Under the pieces are notes generated by a model. It was not told where the DNA came from, made no database searches, and worked only from the letters and a program-made list of their open reading frames with translations. A program made the translations under genes and the position numbers. From a virus, in the IMG/VR virus record IMGVR_UViG_3300026512_000013, positions 1 to 62,174 of that record: 62,174 nt of DNA. One strand, 5' to 3'. Positions 1 through 6,355 of this stretch are shown piece after piece (the stretch's first letter is position 1; the number at the start of each line of letters is the position of its first letter).

Positions 1-260
1 TTTTCTCATTCTGAACGTATGTTCTATAATTATAAAATTTTAACATTCTATTAAAAATCAATTCTAAGCAACTTTATTATATAGTAATATCAAAATATCA
101 GTATATTATATAAATAGCTTAAAACTCAAATTTAAGCGTTATAATGATATTTTAATAATATTCTACTATTGATATTTTAAGCTATTAATATCAATTTAAT
201 ATCTATCTAATATCTATCAATCAATTAAATATCAATACATTATAATTGCTATAATAGCGT

Positions 261-362
261 TTTAACGCCCAAATTTGAGTATATAGCGACTTTTAGCGTT
301 AACTTGATATTATATTCATGTTAGCATTAAAGTTGCTTAAAACTCAAATTTGGGCGTTAAAA
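261..362. repeat. 21-bp perfect inverted repeat (about 100-nt stem-loop)
   Basis: The arms at 261-281 and 342-362 are exact reverse complements, with a core of AACGCCCAAATTTGAGT. The 60-bp centre is itself partly self-complementary (GCGACTTTTAGCGTTAAC against GTTAGCATTAAAGTTGC), so the whole segment could fold into one long hairpin. A third, diverged arm lies at about 121-141. It sits downstream of the terminator of the leftmost gene. It could be an operator, a processing site or a recombination site; the sequence alone does not decide. Confidence 0.75.
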
Positions 363-384
363 TTATATTTTTATTTATTGCAAT

Positions 385-416
385 AAAAAAGCAAGTTAAT
401 TATATTATTAACTCGC
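385..416 (-). terminator. Intrinsic terminator after the leftmost gene
   Basis: On the minus strand a GCGAGTTAAT/AATTAACTTGC stem-loop is followed by a run of T (A-run 385-390 on the plus strand), just downstream of the stop codon at 443. Confidence 0.7.
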
Positions 417-442
417 TCAAGTTGTTGATATTACTTATTTTA

Positions 443-988
443 TTAACAAGTTTCAATACTTAACAACCCGTCAACGTAATACTCCCCACCATTCACAGAA
501 AATAGTTCTTCTATTTCATCGTCTGTTATTTCATCAGTTTGTAATTGTTCAGGTGTATATATACAAAATTCAAATTTATTATCTTGTATATACTCATCTA
601 TTACTTCAATTTCGTCTAATTGATATGGATTTGGTATTATAATAGTTTCTGTGTATATTGTACCAGTGCTAAACGTTGCAATTACAAAATCCATTTCTAT
701 AAATTCATTGTAAACTACCTCATTTATTAAATTTTCATAAATTGCAAATCCTTGCACATCATCAACGATACACAATTTTAATTCATTTTGTAAAAAATCG
801 TTAATATCGCTATAGCTTATAAGTAAACAACCACCACTAACCATGCCATATTGATAATCATTTTTAATAGCTTCTATTGTATCGATTTTATCCTGAACAG
901 TTTCGCCAAAATCATACATTTCTAAAACATGATTTCTTACTACTTCAACCTGATTGTCTGTTAATTCCACGTTAATTTTTAAATTCAT
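443..988 (-). CDS. Acidic hypothetical protein, 181 aa
   Basis: Unrecognised acidic protein without membrane segments. Residues about 47-70 (YGMVSGGCLLISYSDINDFL) resemble the G-x-S-G-x-ISYSDT-type segment of some phage and plasmid proteins of unknown function, but the match is weak. The start is supported by AAAAGGATGG nine bases upstream. The leader contains two small palindromes (CGGGTA/TACCCG and ATTATACA/TGTATAAT), as do the next two genes. Its high acidity resembles ArdA-type DNA mimics, but no ArdA motif is present, so a counter-defence role is only a guess from context. Confidence 0.75.
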   Translation of the reverse strand: MNLKINVELTDNQVEVVRNHVLEMYDFGETVQDKIDTIEAIKNDYQYGMVSGGCLLISYSDINDFLQNELKLCIVDDVQGFAIYENLINEVVYNEFIEMDFVIATFSTGTIYTETIIIPNPYQLDEIEVIDEYIQDNKFEFCIYTPEQLQTDEITDDEIEELFSVNGGEYYVDGLLSIETC

Positions 989-1090
989 TTTATACCATCC
1001 TTTTTTTTATATATATTATACATTATTGTATAATAACATGAATATTTTTTTATTCTATGTATCGGGTAAAATACCCGTTTGTTACTTATG

Positions 1091-1399
1091 TTAAAATTCA
1101 ATTTCTTCTTCAAGTTCTTCAAGTTCTTCAAGTTTATAATAATAATCATTTAATAATTCTTCAATTTCTTCAAGATAATATTCTATAATACGATATTCTT
1201 TATAATAATCTATATAATCATTTTTTACACTTTTTAATTCTTCTCTAAAAAAAATTTCGCTCATTTCTTCAAGTTGACTAATTACATCGTTTATTTCGTT
1301 TTCATATTGAGAATTGATATCAAATTCATTTTTAAAATCTTCAAGTTCTTCAATTTCATTGACAAATTTTTCTTCAAATGTTAAATTATTATTTTTCAT
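1091..1399 (-). CDS. Very acidic coiled-coil hypothetical protein, 102 aa
   Basis: Unrecognised. The protein is rich in Glu and Leu with repeats such as EELEELEELEEEIEF at the C-terminus, which predicts an alpha-helical coiled coil with strong negative charge. No cysteine clusters or membrane segments. The start is set by AAAAAAGGGTGG upstream of ATG. The leader carries a palindrome AACCACTT/AAGTGGT, the word ATACATAAG and a second hairpin GTATTACA/TGTAATAC, the same order seen in the genes on either side. It may be a small acidic early regulator or DNA mimic, with no direct support. Confidence 0.7.
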   Translation of the reverse strand: MKNNNLTFEEKFVNEIEELEDFKNEFDINSQYENEINDVISQLEEMSEIFFREELKSVKNDYIDYYKEYRIIEYYLEEIEELLNDYYYKLEELEELEEEIEF

Positions 1400-1482
1400 T
1401 TTATACCACCCTTTTTTATAATTTAGTATTACATTGTTGTAATACTTATGTATACCACTTATAAAGTGGTTTGTTACTTATG

Positions 1483-1647
1483 TTATATATTTAATAATAT
1501 ATCTAATTTTGAAGTATCGTAATACTGATAACATTCAGTAAAATTATTGTATTCATTTTCTTTAATATCGTTTGATACGTTACTATTAAATACATTGATT
1601 AAATTTTCTAATGCTTGCTCAAATGTTGCGTTTGTTGTTTTTTTCAT
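1483..1647 (-). CDS. Small hypothetical protein, 54 aa
   Basis: A short frame starting MKKTTNATFEQALENLINVF and ending LDILLNI. It is supported by the ribosome-binding site AAAAGGATGG at the same spacing as its neighbours, and by the same two-hairpin leader (CACGCTTTAAAGCGTG, then ATACATAGA, then GATATTAA/TTAATATC). The product is amphipathic and acidic and matches no family I recognise. Confidence 0.6.
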   Translation of the reverse strand: MKKTTNATFEQALENLINVFNSNVSNDIKENEYNNFTECYQYYDTSKLDILLNI

Positions 1648-1959
1648 TGTTTTACCATCCTTTTATATTGATATTAACATTGTTATTAATATCTATGTAT
1701 ACACGCTTTAAAGCGTGTTATTTGTTGCGTTTGTTCTATGTTTGATGGTTTTCTTATTCAATTTTCAAGGTTCAATTTAAAATTTAATATTTGATAAATC
1801 CTCTGTATTCTATCTATTTTCCCGGTACTTACTAACTAGAGTAAGTATGCTATTTTATCTTATAGATTTATAAGAACCGTTTTAGCGTTACCTGGTATAA
1901 CGTGTGTATAGTTTCAATTTATCAATTATTAAATTTTCAAAGTACAGTATTAAATTTGT

Positions 1960-1980
1960 TAGGAACGCCACCTCCTAACA
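1960..1980. other. Hairpin GTTAGGA / TCCTAAC
   Basis: A perfect 7-bp stem with an ACGCCACC loop. It stands out as a GC-containing structure in very AT-rich DNA. It has no T-run on either strand, so it is probably not a terminator. Confidence 0.55.
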
Positions 1981-2216
1981 CTCATAATACTAAACCTCAT
2001 TTAAACGTTCGTCAAGTATTTTTTATTATTTTTTTAATTTATTTTAAAAAACTACTAACAAATCTAGCTATATCAACATATTTTTTTTATTTTTATTTTC
2101 AATTTTTTTATTTTTAATTTTCTTCAATTTCTCAATAAATTAAAAACGTTCGTGTTTTAAGGGTAAAATACCTTAAAATTAGATAAAATAAAATTAAACG
2201 TTCGTGTTTTTTAGGG

Positions 2217-2749
2217 TGATAATAATTCTCATTTAAAAATGCCATTTTTAAATTAAAGTAAAAACTTAAAAATACTTTATTTAATAAAGTCAAAATTTTA
2301 AATACTTTATTTAATAAAGTCAAAATTCTATAATTTTATTAATTTTCAGCTATATTTTATGAGAATGATAATCATTATCATAAATTGATTTTAATCAAAA
2401 AAAGTTTCTTCCTTATATAGTAAAAAAAGCGTATTTTACTATATAATAACAAACGTTGATATTTCAACGTTATATCATGTTTTAATTTAATATGATTATA
2501 ATAGTATAAAATACCGTTATTTTACCATTTTTAATTATATTAATGATAATCATTCTCATTAATATAACTATATGATATTGATAATCATTCTCATTAACTT
2601 AAATGATAATAATTCTCATTGATAATAATTCTCATTTGCATATTATTATATTGTTTATACAATTTATATTGTTTATATAATTTCTAATTGATAATTATTC
2701 TCATTGATAATCATTCTCATTACTAAATTGATATTGATAATCATTCTCA
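2217..2749. repeat. Array of nine TGATAATNATTCTCA motifs (Fur-box-like iterons)
   Basis: Copies start at 2217, 2544, 2579, 2604, 2620, 2689, 2705 and 2735. A more symmetrical overlapping copy lies at 2360-2380. TGATAAT-N-ATTCTCA differs by one base from the Bacillus-type Fur 7-1-7 box TGATAATNATTATCA. The stretch 2361-2379 matches the classical 19-bp Fur box GATAATGATAATCATTATC at 18 of 19 bases. Some copies abut (2604/2620 and 2689/2705 are 16 bp apart). They may be replication iterons, iron-regulator sites, or both. Confidence 0.8.
2271..2329. repeat. 30-bp tandem direct repeat, two copies
   Basis: Copies start at 2271 and 2301 and agree apart from the last bases. Each contains the palindrome ACTTTATTTAATAAAGT. 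This is a typical size for plasmid iterons and it lies inside the candidate origin. Confidence 0.75.
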
Positions 2750-2769
2750 ATTAGAAAGTTATTAACATG

Positions 2770-3017
2770 TTATCAACAACTAAAAAAAGTTATCAACAAT
2801 TTATTGACTTATGCACAATTTTATTATATACTGTGCATAACTTAAAGAAATAAAAGTTATTAACAAGTTATTAACAATTTTATCAACAACTCAAAAAGTT
2901 TACAATAAACTTACAATTGAGTAAGCGTGACTTATTAACAATTTATGTTATAATGTTAATAACGTTATTCACAGTTTATCAACAACTTATTCACAGTTTA
3001 TCAACAGTTTATCAACA
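2770..3017. other. Cluster of DnaA-box-like 9-mers (candidate origin core)
   Basis: TTATCAACA occurs at 2770, 2790, 2880, 2976, 2998 and 3009. TTATTCACA occurs at 2965 and 2987. TTATGCACA occurs at 2809, with its reverse complement at 2832-2840. The last two words fit the DnaA consensus TTATNCACA exactly; TTATCAACA differs from TTATCCACA by one base. Such a density over 250 bp is far above chance, although the DNA is AT-rich. Confidence 0.65.
2927..2954 (+). promoter_or_regulatory. Candidate plus-strand promoter inside the DnaA-box cluster
   Basis: GTGACT, a 16-base spacer and TATAAT (2949-2954). It would transcribe rightward into the structured segment and the terminator at 3275-3315, giving an RNA of about 350 nt with no reading frame. 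Confidence 0.45.
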
Positions 3018-3019
3018 GA

Positions 3020-3031
3020 GAACAAATGTTC
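3020..3031. promoter_or_regulatory. LexA/DinR-like box GAACAAATGTTC
   Basis: Fits GAAC-RNRY-GTTC exactly. A near-identical context (AGAGAACAA-TGTTCG) recurs at 9837-9852. Confidence 0.5.
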
Positions 3032-3180
3032 GATTTTAAGCGAAAATTCTAAATTTTTCAAACTAATGTTTGGTAAACAGAACAGTACAAATGTAAACTA
3101 AATTCTATAAATGTAATATATAATTTAATTTACAAAAATAAATTTTCAATTACAAAAGAAAATCAAAAAACATTTGAGAT

Positions 3181-3315
3181 TTTTGAAATGTGCCGCTGAG
3201 GGACAATATACGTCCCATAGCACGAATTTTCAGATGTGCCGCCTAGATTACAATGTTTAATTATTATTCTAATTAAAAAAAGACTAATTAAAATTAATTA
3301 ATTAGTCTTTTTTTT
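3181..3315 (+). ncRNA. Candidate structured RNA, copy A, with terminator
   Basis: GC-richer than its surroundings. It contains two copies of a word like TTTTCAGATGTGCCGC (3181-3195 and 3227-3242) and a GGGAC/GTCCC hairpin between them, and it ends in a stem-loop plus T-run at 3275-3315. The stretch 3222-3242 matches 9949-9969 at 19 of 21 bases, so this module exists twice. No reading frame. Direction is inferred from the T-run and the candidate promoter at 2927. Confidence 0.45.
3275..3315. terminator. Bidirectional intrinsic terminator
   Basis: The stem AGACTAATTA/TAATTAGTCT is flanked by an A-run on the left and a T-run on the right. The stop codon of the minus-strand gene at 3294 lies inside the hairpin. 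Confidence 0.75.
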
Positions 3316-4238
3316 ACACCTCTATATTTATTATTTTCTTTTCTACTTAACCAACAACATGTATCTTTTGAATATATTCTTTTACTGTGAGGTAAATTAA
3401 ATTGTAATTTGTCTTTGTCCAAATCTAATTTATTATTTAATATTTTACTTTCATTGTACCCTTCTAATTTAATTATATCTAAAAGATAGTTGTCAAACCT
3501 AAACCAACTTTTATGAACAGTAATTCCCTTTGCACCATAGTTATGAAAATTTTTACTATTTTTATTATAACAACGTATTATCATACCATCCCATCTATCA
3601 TATAATGTATCTTTTAAACTTTGACTAATAGGGATATATTTACTATACCCTTGCGTTTTATTAAAACTAGTATATTTAAGATAATCAGTAAATTTATTAA
3701 GTATAATATCATGAAAATTACAATGCCAAATTGCATTGTTTTTGTGTCCTTTAACTATATAGCAATCCTTTAATCTACTTTTAGCAATTACAGTAACCTT
3801 TTGATTATCTGATTGATAAGTATATCCAACTTTTATATTATCATAATATTTATCTCTAATTTCACCAGTCCATACATGATGTTGTTGTTCTAATTGCTCA
3901 TTTCCACTATTAATAAATTTAATCAAATAATGTTTTCTATTATCATTTTTATTATATTTTATTATTAATCCACTACCTATTAACATAAATTTCCCATATT
4001 GATTAGTATTAAATATTTGTCCTAAATATGCATTTTTAGATATACTAACATCATATACACTTCCCATATTAACTTGTTTACTTCGTGCCCACTTTTTAAA
4101 ATTAGTATTTATAAATTCAATATTATACCCTTTTCTTTTATTTCTTATTTCAAAATTTAATACTTTATATTTACCACAATTATTACTTTCATATATATTA
4201 CCTATTTCAATGTTATACTTTTGATATGTTTCTTTCAT
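3294..4238 (-). CDS. HNH-type homing-endonuclease-like protein, 314 aa
   Basis: The C-terminal half carries the pattern of a phage HNH-like family: W-D-G-M-I-x-R-C-Y-N, then HNYGAKGITVHKSWFRFDNY, then LDLDKD and YSKDTCCWLSRKENN. The N-terminal half contains several short repeated modules of the form G-x-I/V-Y/F-x-S/T-N-x-x-G-K, probably DNA-binding. Free-standing proteins of this type spread by cutting DNA next to their own gene. A dedicated promoter (4287-4315) and terminator isolate it. It is related to the genes at 20611 and 12407. Catalytic activity is inferred, not seen. Confidence 0.75.
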   Translation of the reverse strand: MKETYQKYNIEIGNIYESNNCGKYKVLNFEIRNKRKGYNIEFINTNFKKWARSKQVNMGSVYDVSISKNAYLGQIFNTNQYGKFMLIGSGLIIKYNKNDNRKHYLIKFINSGNEQLEQQHHVWTGEIRDKYYDNIKVGYTYQSDNQKVTVIAKSRLKDCYIVKGHKNNAIWHCNFHDIILNKFTDYLKYTSFNKTQGYSKYIPISQSLKDTLYDRWDGMIIRCYNKNSKNFHNYGAKGITVHKSWFRFDNYLLDIIKLEGYNESKILNNKLDLDKDKLQFNLPHSKRIYSKDTCCWLSRKENNKYRGVKKRLIN

Positions 4239-4286
4239 AATTTCCTTTCTTATTAATATCCTTCATATTAATATATTATTTATAAA

Positions 4287-4315
4287 AGTATAACATACTT
4301 CAATAAAATTGTCAA
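4287..4315 (-). promoter_or_regulatory. Sigma-A promoter for the HNH gene at 3294
   Basis: Minus strand TTGACA (4310-4315), 17-base spacer, TATACT (4287-4292). Confidence 0.75.
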
Positions 4316-4346
4316 GGAGTTATTTTAAAATTTTATTATTCTAAAT

Positions 4347-4390
4347 AAAAAAAACTCATTACATTTATATTATGTAATGAGTTTTATTTT
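4347..4390. terminator. Bidirectional terminator
   Basis: The stem AAAACTCATTACAT/ATGTAATGAGTTTT has an A-run on one side and a T-rich run on the other, downstream of the small gene at 4414. Confidence 0.7.
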
Positions 4391-4413
4391 ATTATTATTA
4401 CTATATTATTTAA

Positions 4414-4536
4414 CTATTTTCTACTTGTCAATTGTATACACCTAACCCCTATAAGTCCTACAGTAAACCATAAACCACTTATTAATAACATTCTAATTGG
4501 TAATACCATTATATCTAAAAACACCTTAAAATACAT
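4414..4536 (-). CDS. Small membrane protein, 40 aa
   Basis: Starts MYFKVFLDIMVLPIRMLLIS and continues with GLWFTVGLIGV, giving one hydrophobic segment. The ATG is preceded by GGAAGGTG at six bases, and a terminator follows the stop codon. It lies just downstream of the gene at 4585. Function unknown. Confidence 0.55.
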   Translation of the reverse strand: MYFKVFLDIMVLPIRMLLISGLWFTVGLIGVRCIQLTSRK

Positions 4537-4584
4537 TTTTAACACCTTCCTTTTGATTACTACTATAATTATTAATATACTATT

Positions 4585-4929
4585 TTATAACTCTTCATTA
4601 TAACTGTAACTATTTTCAATCTCTTCACATGTTAAATAATAATGTTCATTTTCTAATAAATCAGTTACTAATAAATTTAATAACTCATAATTTCCTTCAA
4701 CTTCTAAATAATTTTCATCCTCAACAACAACATGATAATAAGCATTAATTATATATTGTTCTGAAAAAATTAAATCTTTATCATTTAAAAATTCTTCTAA
4801 AGTATCCCAATAAACACCCTCATTATACATATCTAAATTACTTTGAGTTGTCCAGTTTCCACTACCTTTAAATGTTTCTTTTAATAAATCATATAATTCA
4901 CTATCAAATTCAATATTACCTTTTTTCAT
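4585..4929 (-). CDS. Acidic hypothetical protein, 114 aa
   Basis: Unrecognised, strongly acidic, no membrane segment. It contains FKGSGNWTTQSNLDMYNEGV near residues 20-39 and an acidic C-terminus. The start is confirmed by AAAAGGATGG and by the promoter at 4979-5007. It belongs to the promoter family shared with the ArdA gene, which suggests early expression; an anti-host role would be guesswork. Confidence 0.75.
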   Translation of the reverse strand: MKKGNIEFDSELYDLLKETFKGSGNWTTQSNLDMYNEGVYWDTLEEFLNDKDLIFSEQYIINAYYHVVVEDENYLEVEGNYELLNLLVTDLLENEHYYLTCEEIENSYSYNEEL

Positions 4930-4978
4930 TTTATACCATCCTTTTGATTTAATTTCTCTTATGTATTTCCTTGACTTA

Positions 4979-5007
4979 ATTATACTACAAGTAATATGTT
5001 AAGTCAA
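4979..5007 (-). promoter_or_regulatory. Early promoter with mirrored -35 (gene 4585)
   Basis: TTGACT (5002-5007), 17-base spacer, TATAAT (4979-4984). A 13-bp inverted repeat TTCCTTGACTTAA/TTAAGTCAAGGAA (4967-4979 and 4999-5011) places one arm over the -35 and the other over the -10 and first transcribed bases. The leader then has ATACATAAGA. Confidence 0.8.
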
Positions 5008-5060
5008 GGAATTTTTACTATTTATTTTATTATTCTATGTTATTTTATTCTATGTTATTT

Positions 5061-5489
5061 CTATTGATAATTAATATCTTTTATTAATTCATTTGTTAAT
5101 TTATACTTTATTTCATTCCCAATGAAATCAAACCAATCATCAACATTTTCTAATACATCACAAAATTCTTCTGGTGTTAAATGTTTCATAATATAATCAG
5201 TATCAAACATTAATTTTAAAAACTCATATTCATCTACTATACGTATTAAAAACTCTTTGAGTGTGATTTTACGAGCAAATAAGTACTTAAAGAAATCAGT
5301 ATCATATAAATTTTTATTGTTTAATTTTATAACAGTTTCAGTATAAATTTTTAAATTTTTATAAGTTTCTTCAATGCAATAATTCATACATATTTGATTG
5401 AATTTCATTAATTCAGTAAATTGTTTAACTTTTAATTTGTCATTTTTTAATTTGTTATTTTCTAATTGTTTTAATTGTTTATTTTTCAA
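5061..5489 (-). CDS. Hypothetical protein, 142 aa, TTG start
   Basis: Unrecognised. The longer frame reaching 5576 begins upstream of the promoter at 5545-5573, so it cannot be the real start. The best start is TTG at 5489 with GGAAGTG ahead, giving MKNKQLKQLENNKLKND. The N-terminus is a run of Lys/Asn/Leu repeats and the rest is helical and acidic (TPEEFCDVLENVDDWFDFIG). The gene at 5597 has the same initiation site. Confidence 0.65.
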   Translation of the reverse strand: MKNKQLKQLENNKLKNDKLKVKQFTELMKFNQICMNYCIEETYKNLKIYTETVIKLNNKNLYDTDFFKYLFARKITLKEFLIRIVDEYEFLKLMFDTDYIMKHLTPEEFCDVLENVDDWFDFIGNEIKYKLTNELIKDINYQ

Positions 5490-5544
5490 TTTGTCACTTC
5501 CTTTTAATATTATTCTAATGTATCCCACTTGTTTAACTAACTTC

Positions 5545-5573
5545 ATTATATCATAGTAGTATAATGAAGTTAA
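5545..5573 (-). promoter_or_regulatory. Early promoter with inverted repeat (gene 5061)
   Basis: TTAACT (5568-5573), 17-base spacer, TATAAT (5545-5550). The arms GTTAACTTCATTAT and ATAATGAAGTTA mirror each other across the spacer. Confidence 0.75.
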
Positions 5574-5596
5574 CATTTATTTACTTATTTTTATTA

Positions 5597-5839
5597 TTAA
5601 AATTCATCTAACCATTCTAAAAATTCATTAATAGTATTATCTGTTATTACTAAAAAATTTGCATACCTTGAATCACTAAAACTACACCATAGTATATAAA
5701 TTCGATATATTGATATATATTCAATTGAATTATCAATATTTTGTAATTTTGATTTAATTTCATAAATACTGTTTATATACTCATCTGGGATAATTTCTTC
5801 TTTTTTTATTTTTTTAAATATCATTGCTGTTAATTTCAA
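5597..5839 (-). CDS. Hypothetical protein, 80 aa, TTG start
   Basis: Unrecognised small protein with IYRIYILWCSFSDSRYANFL in the middle and a C-terminal NTINEFLEWLDEF motif resembling the end of the gene at 5945 (NKINEFLYKIK), so the two may be distant paralogues. The TTG at 5839 follows GGAAGTGACAAA, the same context as the gene at 5061. The leader contains an AGAGAATTA/TAATTCTCT hairpin. Confidence 0.6.
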   Translation of the reverse strand: MKLTAMIFKKIKKEEIIPDEYINSIYEIKSKLQNIDNSIEYISIYRIYILWCSFSDSRYANFLVITDNTINEFLEWLDEF

Positions 5840-5905
5840 TTTGTCACTTCCTTTTTTAATTTTAGAGAATTACTTTTTAATTCTCTTTCCTCTATTTCTA
5901 AATAT

Positions 5906-5934
5906 ATTATACCACTATTAATATTATAAGTCAA
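5906..5934 (-). promoter_or_regulatory. Early promoter (gene 5597)
   Basis: TTGACT (5929-5934), 17-base spacer, TATAAT (5906-5911). Confidence 0.75.
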
Positions 5935-5944
5935 ACATTATTTA

Positions 5945-6199
5945 CTATTTAATTTTATATAAAAATTCATTAATTTTATTATTACTTATGATATATCTAT
6001 ATAAATTATTTTTAGTATATAAGTATTCATTATTTTTAAATTTTTTATATATACATTTTTCTAAAAATTCAACATCAACTTTTTTCCATCCTATTGTATA
6101 CCAATTATTTCTAATTTTAGCTTCTTGATATATTAAAATCTGTTTATTTTCTAATATGTAAGAATTTCTATCATTCAATAAATTACTATTGTTTTTCAT
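5945..6199 (-). CDS. Hypothetical protein, 84 aa
   Basis: Unrecognised basic protein rich in Asn, Lys and Tyr, with no membrane segment or cysteine cluster. ATG is preceded by AAAAGGATGG and by its own promoter at 6248-6276. The ending NKINEFLYKIK resembles that of the gene at 5597. Confidence 0.65.
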   Translation of the reverse strand: MKNNSNLLNDRNSYILENKQILIYQEAKIRNNWYTIGWKKVDVEFLEKCIYKKFKNNEYLYTKNNLYRYIISNNKINEFLYKIK

Positions 6200-6247
6200 T
6201 TTAATACCATCCTTTTATAATTTTACTGTATTTCCTTTGATACTCTT

Positions 6248-6276
6248 ATTATACTATAAGTAATATAATAAGTCAA
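6248..6276 (-). promoter_or_regulatory. Early promoter (gene 5945)
   Basis: TTGACT (6271-6276), 17-base spacer, TATAAT (6248-6253). Confidence 0.75.
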
Positions 6277-6325
6277 ACATTATTTATAATATTTATTTTA
6301 TTATTTATTTTAATTAATTTTAAAT

Positions 6326-6355
6326 AAAAAAATGCTACTATATTAATATAGTAGC
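6326..6355 (-). terminator. Intrinsic terminator
   Basis: GCTACTATAT/ATATAGTAGC forms a perfect hairpin (6334-6355), followed on the minus strand by a run of seven T. Confidence 0.7.

Larger units (their letters stand above)
1..442. other. Gene-less AT-rich end region with SOS-like box and long inverted repeat
   Basis: No convincing gene. Positions 13-24 read GAACGTATGTTC, which fits the Gram-positive LexA/DinR box GAAC-RNRY-GTTC exactly. Positions 261-281 and 342-362 form a perfect 21-bp inverted repeat around an imperfectly self-complementary loop. A related single arm occurs near 121-141. A minus-strand terminator occupies 385-416. The remainder is AT-rich with repeated ATATCAAT-type words and no clear coding potential. 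Confidence 0.6.
1648..3293. other. Gene-less control region; candidate replication origin
   Basis: 1.65 kb with no credible gene; the frames at 1902-2117 (+) and 2132-2323 (-) are low-complexity and lack ribosome-binding sites. From left to right it holds: a palindrome TACTTAC/GTAAGTA near 1827-1848; a hairpin GTTAGGA/TCCTAAC at about 1959-1980; three AAACGTTCGT words at 2003, 2144 and 2196; a 30-bp tandem repeat at 2271-2329; nine Fur-box-like 15-mers at 2217-2749; about ten DnaA-box-like 9-mers at 2770-3017; a LexA-like box at 3020-3031; and a structured segment at 3181-3250 capped by a terminator. This mix of iterons, DnaA boxes and AT-rich DNA is what a theta-type origin looks like. Confidence 0.55.

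Noticed and set aside
1902-2117. Plus-strand ORF of 71 aa
   Set aside because: Low-complexity Phe/Tyr-rich translation of AT-rich DNA, no ribosome-binding site, lies across a hairpin and repeats.
2132-2323. Minus-strand ORF of 63 aa
   Set aside because: Made largely of the 30-bp tandem repeat and AAACGTTCGT words; no start signal.
2217-2749. CRISPR array
   Set aside because: Repeats are 15-bp and the spacing is irregular (16-69 bp, with one much larger gap), the repeats are Fur-box-like, and no cas genes are in the window.
3181-3315. Type III toxin-antitoxin RNA (ToxI-like) or retron msr/msd
   Set aside because: Repeats and structure suggested it, but no ToxN-like nuclease or reverse transcriptase is encoded nearby.
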